A stretch of DNA of 29,670 nucleotides, from IMG/VR virus record IMGVR_UViG_3300043466_000253, positions 1-29,670 of that record. The stretch is one strand, 5' to 3'. This DNA is from a virus. The notes under the pieces were generated by a model. That model did not search any database. It worked only from the letters and a program-made list of their open reading frames with translations, and was not told the origin of the DNA. Of the stretch, positions 5,589-15,400 are shown in pieces (position 1 is the stretch's first letter; each line of letters begins with the position of its first letter). The position numbers and the translations under genes are program-made.

Positions 5589-8533
5589 TGCCTCTGATCA
5601 ACACATCTATTCCGAATTTCATTGGTGGAGTCAGCCAGCAGCCTGCGGCTATTCGACGCAACAACGAAGCGGAAGAAGTTGTTAATGCCATCCCCTCGCC
5701 TGTTGAGGGCTTGATCAAGCGTCCACCTGCTGAGTTCATCAGCACCCTGTTTACAGCCTCTGGACAGCCGAACCGCTTCTACAATGTGGACCAACTGTTC
5801 TTCCACCTGATTGAGCGGGACGAGAATGAAAAGTACTTGCTGTACATTGCCAACAACGGCGCATACGGCATTTACGACCTAGTCAACAATGTCCCCAAAG
5901 CCGTCAGTCTGAACACGGTAACTCCTCCGTTCAAGGGCGTGAACAACCCTTCTGAGCGTTCGGCGGTGACTATCGGGGATGTGACATTTGTTGCCAATGC
6001 CACCACCGTTCCAGCCCTAACGACCACCAAGTCTCCAAAGAATCCCGCAGATTACGACCGGGAATGTCTGGTGTGGATTCGTCAGGCTAACTTTGGACGC
6101 GAACACATTGTTACGCTGAAGAGTGAGGCGGTTGGTGCAGATCAGCGTACATATACCTACAAGCACACGACGAGGTCTTTAATTGTAACGACTAACGGAA
6201 CTGGGACAGCGAACAACAGTACGACAATACTCAGCACATTGACCTATTCAAAGGGAATCAAGGCCGATGTCTATCCGCAGGCGTATGTGACTTATGTCGC
6301 GGGTAGCAGCGGCGTAGTCGATGTTCGCCTTGTAACAGACTTCACGGGACTAGAGGGCCCACTATCTACCCAAGGCCCGGGAGATACTGGTAGTGATGTC
6401 GGCGTGGAACTTACAATCCCTACTCAAAACGGAGTCGCTAACGCTAAAGTTAGAATTAAAGCCGACTCTAGTGGAGAAGTGGGTACTAACCATATTGCAG
6501 AGAGTTTGGCATTTGGTCGAGCATCTGGTTATATCGGACCGCTTGACGGTATTGGTGGGAACAACGCAGATCCAGCCCTCGGATCCGCAGGCAAACTGTT
6601 TGAAACTAATCGGTTCAATAACACCAGAGTCAAGGACGGGGTGATCTGGATTAAGTCAAGGACTTCAACCCCACTCGACTTTGATCCCACGGTTGAAGAT
6701 GACTTTGCTGGCGAAGGAATCAGCCTCATCCGGGATACGGTTGAACGCTTTGAAGACCTTCCTCCAACGGCTCCACATGGCTATACCGTCAAGGTCTTGG
6801 GAGTTCCGGAGTCGAGTTACGACGATTACTGGGTGAAGTTTGAGGCCGAAGACGGGGACTTTTCGCGTGGAGTCTGGGTAGAAACCGTAGCACCTGACCT
6901 CTTCTACGAGGTGGATGTGTCTACGATGCCGATCCTTGTCATTCGTAATTCAGTCGGTGACTTTGTGGTTACTGCGGCCAATGGCGGGGCTATGACTGGC
7001 ATCCCGGCGGCACAGTCGGCTACCTACAAGTGGACCAACAGGCTTGTTGGGGATGACGATACGAATCCTGTTCCGTCATTTATGAATCAAGGGTTTCAGC
7101 CCGGACCTCTTCGGATCAACGGACTGACCTACTACCAAGGCCGTTTGGGAATTCTGTCTGGTGAGAATATGATCTTCTCAGAGACAGGGCAGTTCTTCAA
7201 CTTCTTCCGTACCACGGTACTGGATCTGCTGGATACGGACACTATTGATGTTGCCTCATCCTCACAGAAGTCCGGAATCATCCACTCGGCTGTCCCATTC
7301 AACCGGGATCTGATCCTCTGGACTCCTACGAATCAGTCGGTCCTGCGTACTGGAGATGTCTTTACCCCCAAAACGGTCGCCATTTCCACCGCAGCGGATT
7401 ACGAAAACCAGTCGTACATCTGCCGCCCAGTTCCTTCCGCAAACTCAATCTTCTTCACCTACAACAACGGTGGTTATGTTGGGCTGCGTGAACTGGTGCC
7501 CCAGCCAGCCCTTGATGGCTCGTACCTTGCAAACGACCTGACCACGAATGTGTCTAGGTTTATTAGCGGTACTCCCACCTCTCTGGCCGCTTCTACGCAC
7601 GACAACATTGTATCGTTGATCGCAAACAAGAAGTTGTACCTGTATCGGTACTTGGCGGTTAACGGGGAACGGGCTCAGTCTGCGTGGGTTGAATGCGAAC
7701 TGGCTGACTCTTCGAAGATCTTTGTCGATGCGGATGCCCACGGTTCAGAGTTCTGTGAACCACTATGGGCTGGCTTTGTAGAGTCAGATTTGTTTGTGGT
7801 TGCTTTGATGCGCCGTAAGATCGGAAATCCAACCCCAACGACCAATGCCTATATCCCGGCTCTATTCAAGATCCGAATGGGATCTGGGTTGACCGATAGT
7901 CCGATCAATGACTGGCTGACCCACCTTGATTGCCGCGCACGGCTTTCTGGGACTTATAGCAGCATTACTGAAAAGACCACGATTACCCTACCCTACGGAC
8001 TGGATTATGCTGCTGGGATCACCAAGGTAGTGAACGATCTCGGCAACTCCTTGATCATTGAGTCGGGAACTCCGGCTGTCTTTAAGGTCAACGACAACAC
8101 CGGAAGTGTGAACCAACCCGGAACCATTGTTATTGACGGAGATGTTTCTGGTTCTCAATACTGGGTTGGCTCCGTGTATGAAATGAAGTACACCTTCTCG
8201 ACCCAGTACATCAAGCGTGGGCCGAATATGCCTGCTGTGCTTGGAGGTCGCTACCAGATCCACAACATGATTCTCCAGTTTGCTGAGACTGGGTACTTCA
8301 AGGTGACTACTCAGACTCCTGATGGCACCCCCTATGAGTACGAGTTTGCCGGAGACATTCTTGGGTCTACCGTTGTTGGGGCTCCTTACCTGAAGACGGG
8401 TCAGTTCCGGGTGCCTATCTTCAGCAAGAACGACAACATCACCATCTCAATCATCAACAACTCGTTCTTGCCTTGTAAGATCTTGTCTGGTGAAATTGAG
8501 GCTGAGTACACCACACGATCCAGTAATATGTGA
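5588..8533 (+). CDS. Tail tubular protein B (nozzle), T7 gp12-like, enlarged
   Basis: At 981 residues this is clearly longer than T7 gp12 (about 794). The N-terminus (MPLINTSIPNFIGGVSQQPA) and the P-S-P-V-E-G-L-I-K-R-P-P segment are standard for the nozzle. So are T-Y-Y-Q-G-R-L-G-I-L-S-G-E-N-M-I-F-S-E-T-G around 515-535 and the C-terminal I-L-S-G-E-I-E-A-E-Y. It forms the tail nozzle through which DNA leaves. Residues about 185-350 look inserted: Thr/Asn/Gly/Ser-rich, beta-like, with more A/T-ending codons (aca, tta, aat) than the flanks. This insertion probably accounts for the extra length and may be a variable surface domain. Confidence 0.93.
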   Translation: MPLINTSIPNFIGGVSQQPAAIRRNNEAEEVVNAIPSPVEGLIKRPPAEFISTLFTASGQPNRFYNVDQLFFHLIERDENEKYLLYIANNGAYGIYDLVNNVPKAVSLNTVTPPFKGVNNPSERSAVTIGDVTFVANATTVPALTTTKSPKNPADYDRECLVWIRQANFGREHIVTLKSEAVGADQRTYTYKHTTRSLIVTTNGTGTANNSTTILSTLTYSKGIKADVYPQAYVTYVAGSSGVVDVRLVTDFTGLEGPLSTQGPGDTGSDVGVELTIPTQNGVANAKVRIKADSSGEVGTNHIAESLAFGRASGYIGPLDGIGGNNADPALGSAGKLFETNRFNNTRVKDGVIWIKSRTSTPLDFDPTVEDDFAGEGISLIRDTVERFEDLPPTAPHGYTVKVLGVPESSYDDYWVKFEAEDGDFSRGVWVETVAPDLFYEVDVSTMPILVIRNSVGDFVVTAANGGAMTGIPAAQSATYKWTNRLVGDDDTNPVPSFMNQGFQPGPLRINGLTYYQGRLGILSGENMIFSETGQFFNFFRTTVLDLLDTDTIDVASSSQKSGIIHSAVPFNRDLILWTPTNQSVLRTGDVFTPKTVAISTAADYENQSYICRPVPSANSIFFTYNNGGYVGLRELVPQPALDGSYLANDLTTNVSRFISGTPTSLAASTHDNIVSLIANKKLYLYRYLAVNGERAQSAWVECELADSSKIFVDADAHGSEFCEPLWAGFVESDLFVVALMRRKIGNPTPTTNAYIPALFKIRMGSGLTDSPINDWLTHLDCRARLSGTYSSITEKTTITLPYGLDYAAGITKVVNDLGNSLIIESGTPAVFKVNDNTGSVNQPGTIVIDGDVSGSQYWVGSVYEMKYTFSTQYIKRGPNMPAVLGGRYQIHNMILQFAETGYFKVTTQTPDGTPYEYEFAGDILGSTVVGAPYLKTGQFRVPIFSKNDNITISIINNSFLPCKILSGEIEAEYTTRSSNM

Positions 8534-9000
8534 TCATGCTTGTTGATGTCCGGTATACCAGACCAACCGATCCGGCCATAGTGGCCCTTGATATGCGTCA
8601 GGCTGACCGGGACGAAGTGGTGGCTTGTAGTGGCCTTGGGCCCCAAGAGGCTTTGGAGGTCGGCTACAGGCTGTCTACGGAGTGCTTTACGGTTGAGGCC
8701 CAGAGCAACGGGCTACCCTTGGCTATGTTTGGGTATCTTCTGGAGCCCATTGGGGCCCGGGTCTGGATGCTGGGATCTGATCACCTGTTTGATTACAAGT
8801 GGGACTTCCTAAAAAAGTCTCGTAAGTGGGTGGACTATTTGCAGCAGCAAAGCCCCCTACTGTACAACCTAATTGACCAGCGCAACACCGTGCATATCAG
8901 GTGGCTGCAATGGCTTGATTTCAAATTTGTCCGAACTGTTCCCCACTATGGGGTGCAGGGACTTCCATTCATCGAGTTTGTGAGGTACCGAAATGTGTGA
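8530..9000 (+). CDS. Internal virion / GNAT-fold-like protein, T7 gp13-like (DUF2833 type)
   Basis: This 156-residue protein occupies the T7 gp13 position between the nozzle and gp14 genes. It has an acetyltransferase-like layout: a central L-P-L-A-M-F-G-Y strand (62-69), then a W-M-L-G-S-D-H-L-F segment and a C-terminal W-L-D-F-K-F-V-R strand. Phage gp13/DUF2833 proteins share this form and are needed for correct virion morphogenesis. Acetyltransferase activity is not established. The start is either GTG 8530, giving a GTGA overlap with the nozzle stop as used elsewhere in this genome, or ATG 8536. There is no clear Shine-Dalgarno sequence, so coupling is likely. It overlaps the next gene by eight bases. 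Confidence 0.8.
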   Translation: MIMLVDVRYTRPTDPAIVALDMRQADRDEVVACSGLGPQEALEVGYRLSTECFTVEAQSNGLPLAMFGYLLEPIGARVWMLGSDHLFDYKWDFLKKSRKWVDYLQQQSPLLYNLIDQRNTVHIRWLQWLDFKFVRTVPHYGVQGLPFIEFVRYRNV

Positions 9001-9694
9001 TGTAACGGGTGGCATTGTTACTTCTGTTCTGATTGGGGCAGCGTCTGCTGCGGCTCAGGCTGATGCCCAGAACAAAGCCGCAAAGGAACAGAACGCCTAT
9101 AGGGCCCGTCTGGGGGTCGCAGGCAATAAGCAGTATCTCCAGAACGCTGAGGCGGTCATCCGGGATGTCGGCTCTCAGATTGATCAACTAGGCCGTCAGA
9201 ACATCGAACGGTCCCTTGCTGTTCGTCAGGAACTTGAAGGCGTTTCTCGGAATGCCCGTGAAGCCAAGGCTACCTACACGACTGTGGCCGCATCTGCTGG
9301 TGTCGAAGGGCGAAGCGTCGATCTTCTTCATGCCCAGTTTGATCGGGAGGTCATGGAGTTTGAGTCCGCTGCGGCTAGGAACCTTAGTAATATGCGGACA
9401 CAAATGGGTGTGGAAATTGAAGCCATTTACGCCCGTGGTCAGAGTGCCATCAATGGTGGTTACCCGGCCCCGCTTCCGCCTGCTGCTAACCCCAGTCCGT
9501 GGCTTCCGATCATCAATGGCATCACTACTGGTATCAGTACTTATGGTGCCCTCAGTTCGTTCCGCGCTCCGACTGGGGTGGGTTCAGCGGCTACTCCGGG
9601 TACTGGGGCACCGGGCCCGTGGGCCAGCGGATATGTTGCTCCTTCAGGAACTTCAGCACCTCCGCCAATGCCGTTCTCTCAGAGGCTTGGATAA
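8993..9694 (+). CDS. Internal virion protein B, T7 gp14-like
   Basis: This 233-residue protein starts with the family-typical MCD. It then has an Ala-rich hydrophobic helix (G-I-V-T-S-V-L-I-G-A-A-S-A-A-A-Q-A), a long coiled-coil-like central region (about 30-150), and a Pro/Gly/Ala-rich C-terminal tail. T7 gp14 sits in the internal core, is ejected first and forms the outer-membrane part of the DNA-translocation channel. The G-V-E-G-R-S-V-D-L-L motif (100-109) is a commonly conserved element in this family. The gene order with the genes at 9700 and 12499 copies T7 14-15-16. Confidence 0.85.
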   Translation: MCDVTGGIVTSVLIGAASAAAQADAQNKAAKEQNAYRARLGVAGNKQYLQNAEAVIRDVGSQIDQLGRQNIERSLAVRQELEGVSRNAREAKATYTTVAASAGVEGRSVDLLHAQFDREVMEFESAAARNLSNMRTQMGVEIEAIYARGQSAINGGYPAPLPPAANPSPWLPIINGITTGISTYGALSSFRAPTGVGSAATPGTGAPGPWASGYVAPSGTSAPPPMPFSQRLG

Positions 9695-9699
9695 CAACA

Positions 9700-12480
9700 A
9701 TGGCTAAAGCACGACCTAATCTTGGCGTAACTGCCCAACCAGTCAGCACCTTTATCCAGCCCAACCAGAATGCGGTGGCTGCGGAGTTGTATGACCAGCA
9801 AACCGTCAACAACGCCCTACAGTTTGCCGAAGCCTTTAGCAATCTGTCGGTGAGCGCGGCTCGTCTTGCTGGGGGCCTGAAGCAGGAATGGAACGAAGAA
9901 CAGGTCCAGCAGGGTATGGATCTGGTCAACAAGAGCCGGAAGTCTTACCAGCAATTGGTTCAGTCTGGTGAGATCAAGCCCACGGAGAACCCGTGGTTTG
10001 CCGTTGGTGCCCAGAAGGCCAGCGGATCCATTGAGGCCATGAAGGCCCGGGTTCACTTTGAGAGCCTGCTGGAGCAGAAGGTTGCTGAAGACCCGTCGTT
10101 CCTTGATGACCCCCGGGGCTTCGATGCCTTCGCCTACCAGTACACGCAGAATGTCAACCAGTTCATGGGCGATGCGTCGTACATGAGCAGGTCCTTCTAC
10201 GAGTCGTTCAATCCCTTCATGGGGACGATGCAGGCCAAGCATGAAGGCCGCGTCATTGAACACAACACCCAGAAGATCCTGACGGGGGTGGCTTCAGAGG
10301 TCCAGCGGGCGGCTCAAGATTGGACCAGTCCAAACCCAACGGTCAGCCAGCAGGCTCTAGGAACGCTTCAGACCCGTCTGGATGAGATGGTCAATCAGGG
10401 TGTCGCTTCTAACCGCGTCAATAATGCTGCTGTGGATGCGTTGGTTGAACTGATGGCGACCTCGGATGACCCCCGGGCTGCTCGGGAGATGTTCAATGCC
10501 ATTAAGTCTGGTACTGGTTCGCTGTCCAGCACTCAGTACGCCAAGACTCAGATGGCGATGAACGCCTCTAAGATCCAAGCCAACGACCTCCGGATGTCTG
10601 CCGAAGAATCAAAAGTTTTGGCAGCGCGGATTGAAAAGGATCTGACTCCACAAATCGTGTCTGGTGCAATAACTGTGGAGCAGGCCGAAGAAGCCCTTCG
10701 GGAAGACTTTGCTCAGGGCAAGGTGCGGATCAACGCAAACGAGCAAGAGTCCAAGATTGGCTACTTGCGTTCTTTCAGCGCGGCTGCTATTCGTGAGCGT
10801 GAGGCCCAAGTAAAGACAGAACAGAACAACGCTTTCTGGGAACTGGTTACTCTTGCAGCGGATACCGATGGTGTTGAGAACCTTGATACACGGCTTGCAG
10901 AACTCAAGCAGCGTGTTGGGGCTATCGGTCTAGACCCTGAGCAGTTGTATAGGGGCCGGGAATTGCTGGATCGGATTACCGAACAAGCAAAGAAAGATCG
11001 TGTACTGGTTACGGCAGACGCTCAAACCAACGAACTTTATCAGTTGGCCCTAGATGCCAAGAATGCACAAAGTGACGAAGAGGCTTCTGCGGCCCTTAAG
11101 AAGTATAAGAATCGTATTGAGACTCTCGGATTGGCTCCTGAGCAGCGGTTTAGGGCTGAGGAGATGTTTGCAAAGGTTCAAGATGATACCTTTGAAGCCC
11201 AGTCTATTAGGAACATCAATAACGCCACCACGATTCTCTGGAACGGTACTGGAAATGGCGACGGGATCCTGCCCACTCTGGACCGTGAAGTTCGTGAGTC
11301 CTTTAAGCCAAACAGCAACTTTGTTCCCGGATTCGCAGAAGCCCGCCAGCAGTACGATACCTACCTGACTCAGACCCTCGGCCTTACTGATCCTAACGAC
11401 ACTAAGTACAAGAAGGGCCTTACTCAAGCATATACGAAGATGCGGGATGCTCTGAAGCAGTACGAAACTGTGTACCTTCAGAAGGCCGCTACCCGCGAAG
11501 AAGCCGCATCAGTTAGGCAGCGATTCCTCGCTATGCGTATGAATCTTGCGACTGAGTTTGAGGATGCTCGGGATGTCGCTCCGGCCTTTAGAGGGCTCCT
11601 GAGCGAAATGAATCCACAGGTTGTGGAACGGGCTGGATCGGGTGAGGTTGGAGCGTTGCCATACACCGAAGACATGGTGATGGCTTATATGTTGGCTAAG
11701 GACAACAACCAAAATCTGTCCACGATTCTACCCGGCGGGGAAAACGGTAAGGCTCTGATTGCTCAACTGGACTATGCTGTGGACCGTATTCGGGCTGGAG
11801 AAAAGATCGGAGATGTGGCTCGGGATGTCTCTAGGTTGATGTCTTTCGGCGGCGTGTCCAAGATCGACTACTTCGATAAGATCAATCCTGTCAAGTGGAT
11901 GGATACTGATGGATCTGATCAACAGACTAGGGAAAACATTCGGGTATCATACGCAGAACTTAGGGAGGCCGTTGCGTCTACTTCTCGTTCTGGAGCCTTT
12001 GAGCCCGATGCTGGTACCTATCTCGACTACGAATACCGGAGACACTACGCAACGGAAGTAAGCAACAACCCCATGGCGGCTCGTAGTGCCCACAAGGTCG
12101 CTATGGACAAGGTCATGGAAGAGAATGTGTTCATCCGTGGCTCTCTGCTTCCGAAGCGAAACCTTGGTCCTAATCAGGATGAAATGTATCTTGAAGCGTG
12201 GCTCCGGGCCAACTATCCCAACAACCCCAATGCAACCTTGGTTGTCGTGTCGCCTCCGGGGGCAGATCAGGTCTTGATGGCTGTGCGTGAGAACGGAAAC
12301 GCCGTCACTAGCGGTCTTATCAGGGCTCAAGACATCAAGATGGATAATGCCCTGTTTGCTCAGACTGTTGATGAGATGCTGAGGGGAAAGACACCGCGTC
12401 TGCCTCCTTTGCTAATTAAAACTAAAGGACAGAGATCGTCGCTTCCGCTGTGGCTGGATGAGTGGCTATACGCTAACTAA
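9700..12480 (+). CDS. Internal virion protein C, T7 gp15-like
   Basis: I place the start at ATG 9700 (926 residues), six bases after the gp14 stop. The frame is open further upstream, to 9499, but that would overlap gp14 by about 200 bases. The protein starts MAKARPNLGVTAQPVSTF and is almost entirely alpha-helical and Gln/Ala/Glu-rich. It ends with a compact basic/proline segment (K-T-P-R-L-P-P-L-L-I-K-T-K-G-Q-R). Length, helix content and position fit T7 gp15 (747 residues), which forms the periplasmic tunnel of the ejectosome with gp14 and gp16. Sequence identity to gp15 is too low for me to name motifs, so the call rests on synteny and form. Confidence 0.8.
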   Translation: MAKARPNLGVTAQPVSTFIQPNQNAVAAELYDQQTVNNALQFAEAFSNLSVSAARLAGGLKQEWNEEQVQQGMDLVNKSRKSYQQLVQSGEIKPTENPWFAVGAQKASGSIEAMKARVHFESLLEQKVAEDPSFLDDPRGFDAFAYQYTQNVNQFMGDASYMSRSFYESFNPFMGTMQAKHEGRVIEHNTQKILTGVASEVQRAAQDWTSPNPTVSQQALGTLQTRLDEMVNQGVASNRVNNAAVDALVELMATSDDPRAAREMFNAIKSGTGSLSSTQYAKTQMAMNASKIQANDLRMSAEESKVLAARIEKDLTPQIVSGAITVEQAEEALREDFAQGKVRINANEQESKIGYLRSFSAAAIREREAQVKTEQNNAFWELVTLAADTDGVENLDTRLAELKQRVGAIGLDPEQLYRGRELLDRITEQAKKDRVLVTADAQTNELYQLALDAKNAQSDEEASAALKKYKNRIETLGLAPEQRFRAEEMFAKVQDDTFEAQSIRNINNATTILWNGTGNGDGILPTLDREVRESFKPNSNFVPGFAEARQQYDTYLTQTLGLTDPNDTKYKKGLTQAYTKMRDALKQYETVYLQKAATREEAASVRQRFLAMRMNLATEFEDARDVAPAFRGLLSEMNPQVVERAGSGEVGALPYTEDMVMAYMLAKDNNQNLSTILPGGENGKALIAQLDYAVDRIRAGEKIGDVARDVSRLMSFGGVSKIDYFDKINPVKWMDTDGSDQQTRENIRVSYAELREAVASTSRSGAFEPDAGTYLDYEYRRHYATEVSNNPMAARSAHKVAMDKVMEENVFIRGSLLPKRNLGPNQDEMYLEAWLRANYPNNPNATLVVVSPPGADQVLMAVRENGNAVTSGLIRAQDIKMDNALFAQTVDEMLRGKTPRLPPLLIKTKGQRSSLPLWLDEWLYAN

Positions 12481-12498
12481 AGCAAACAACTATAAACC

Positions 12499-15400
12499 AT
12501 GGCTGAACTAACTTTCTCAAGTCCAATCTTCACTCAGAGTGCCGAAGAGATGGCGGCTGAACGAGCCATTCTCAACCGCGATGGGATCTATGACCCCAAC
12601 TTTGAGATGCTGACTTCAGATGCCCGTGAACGGTTCTTGTCAGGGGCTGTTCAATCGGGTATGGGTAGTGTAATCTATCAGACGGTAGAGGGAATCTATG
12701 ACCGGTTTTCGGACGAGATAAAGGACCCGCTGAACTTCTCAAGTATCAACGAAGTCGGCCCCGGCTCCCCTGTTACCTATTCGATGGGCAACAACAAGGA
12801 GGGGCTGCAAAGGGATCTGGATACCATTCCGGCAAAGCATTGGCAGTATGTCCTGTCGGCTTCCAGTTACAACGAGTATCAGGACCGCCTTGAGTTTGTC
12901 CGTCGTGGTATGCCGCAGGCTCAAGCGTCCACTATTGGCCTCGCTACGGGCCTTGTGGCCGACATTGGAGTCATGGCATTGGGTGGGTACCTTGCAGAGC
13001 CTATTGCCTTGGCTGGCCTTGGTACCCGCACTACGATGGCTGGCAAGGTGGCTTCACGGTCGTTTGGATCGTATGGTGCCCAACCTGTTGCTACCGCTGC
13101 CGCAGAAGCAGCCAATGCTGTATCCCGCCTGAGCCTTGGAGCAAGGTATACGGCTGTGGGTGTCGGTGAAGAAGTCGTTTACCAGTTTGCCCGACAGGGA
13201 CTTGATCCGCTGTACGACCCCTCCTTTGGCGAGGTTGTCCAGAACATGGTTATATCGGGGTCGGCTGCTGGCTTGATTGGTGGAGTAGCCTTTGGTCGCC
13301 GCTTTGTGGCAGACCAGATTGAGGAGGCGGCGCAGGGCTTCTACCGTCAAGGGCAGGCGATTCTCCCGGGTGGCTTTGAGATCAACTATACGCCCTTTGC
13401 TTTCCAATCTGCCGCCTATGCGGATCAGGTTCTCGCTAGTGCTACAGGCCGTACTGCTGACGAAGCCTTGCAAGAAGGTGCTGAAGCGGGCTTCAAAGAA
13501 TGGAGTGGACTTCCACAAGAACTTCCTCGTCTTGATGGAGCGCAAGCAGCAGCCTTTGAAGTGGCCTTGGCTACCGGAGCCCAACCGACCGTAGACACTT
13601 TTAAGGCGATTGGTCGCGCCATGGTCACAGCGGCTCGTACTAGTCGAGGAGGTGGCTTTGCGTTCAACAAGCGATTCTGGGAAGCCCTGAGTGATGAACT
13701 TGGTGAGGAGGTCGCTTCTAAGTTCCGTCCTCTTCAACAGCGGTCGGTGATCAACGGAGCAGACCGACGCTTCGATGCCGTGTATGAACGGGAGTTCCTT
13801 GTTGACGATGTGTGGTCCCTGTTTAACACGGGTCGGTGGCGTTCGGTTCAAGACGCACCTAACTCTCTGGTCTTCCGTGTTCTGGACGAGATTCGATCCC
13901 GTGGTGGTACGGTAACTCGTCAGGTTGTCAATGAGGTGGTGAACGACCTTCGTGAACTGGCTAAGAATCCCCCTACCCGGACTAACGCCAAGGGTCGAGT
14001 AGTTGTCGATACCTATGGCCGTAAGGCTGCGGTAATCGAAATCATCAACAAGCGAACTGGGGCTGTTGAGGTCGGTAGCGCAAGTACCGTGGCCCGCCGT
14101 AAGGGCCGTACTACAAAGCCTATTGATCTTCCGGAAAGCGTCCTGAAGCGTCTGTCAGCCACCGCCACCAGTAAGACGGTCAGGGCGGCTGCTGTGGCTG
14201 GAGGTCCCGACACCGGAGGTTCGCCTCCGACGATTACCAGCACCCCGGGAACCTTTGACGGGGTGCCTAAGCAGTTGTCAACTTGGTTTACCGAGCGCAT
14301 TCCTCTGATTTCTCCCCTGCTGAATCAAGCGGCTAGGGCCATGGAGTCGGAGAACGGTGCCGTTCGGTTGATTGCTTCGCTGGCTTTCAATGCCCGTCGA
14401 GCCACCGGAGCGGCTACCAAGTACACCATCTTTGAGGCTGGCAGTCAGATCCTGCATTCCACCATGTTCACCTTCATGCGTGGATACCGCAACTCGTTTG
14501 TGCGGTTTGCCATGGGTCGTGGAACTGAGGACATTGCTGAAAACGCTGGTACGCTGCTGGACAACTGGAAGTACGCCTTTGGCAACAAGGATCTTCGGCT
14601 TCAATTCAACCGTCGGATAATGAAGCAGATGCGTTCTGGTAACTTTGATGACACGGTGTCGGCTGTGAATGATGCTGCCCGGGGCTTCAAGGAGATCTTT
14701 GAAAAGGTCCACAACATCGCCTTTGAGGCTGGGGTGGCTGGGTTCACCAAGTCTGCCGTTGTAAATTATGTCCCTCGCCTGTGGCGGTTCGACATGATTC
14801 GACGCTTGGCTACCACTAGTGAAGGTACGGAAGCCTTGACTGGTCTGATTGAGCAGGCTATTGCCAAAAACGGACGCAAGGTTGTTATTGATGGGGTCGA
14901 AGAAACCTTTACTGGCGATGTCAAGGCTGCTGCTAAGGTCTTCACGGAGCGTCTGATCAGCATTGCCAAGTCCACCGAGAATGCTCCTATGACCGAGCAG
15001 GATCAGGAACTGGTGGAGGCCCTTGGGGATCTTCTTGGCCCCCTGAAGGCTAAGACTGGCAGTAGGACCCCCTTTGGTCGTTCTCGCATTCTGCTGGACG
15101 AGTCGGCTGAGATTTCCACTACTGGTGACTTGTTGGGTAACGGGCGGAACAACCTGTCTCTGGCGGACCTGTTTGATGACGATCTGCCCAAGGTCTTCCG
15201 GAAGTACATCACTTCAGTCATGGGGGCCGTCAACGAGCGTCGGTTGATCAACGGATTTAACGACTACTTGGCTGCAAACGGCTTCAAGGGACCCAAGAAG
15301 GTAGTTGATGGGGTCGAGGTTCAAGAGCCGCTGAAGGTCAGCACCATCAACGAGATGCTCGATACGGCTCGTAAACTTGGTGGTGCAGTCGAAGAGGGAC

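Noticed and set aside
10928-10938. GTCTAGACCCT in the gp15-type gene as another palindrome copy
   Set aside because: It matches only the first 11 of 15 bases and lies inside a gene; probably chance.
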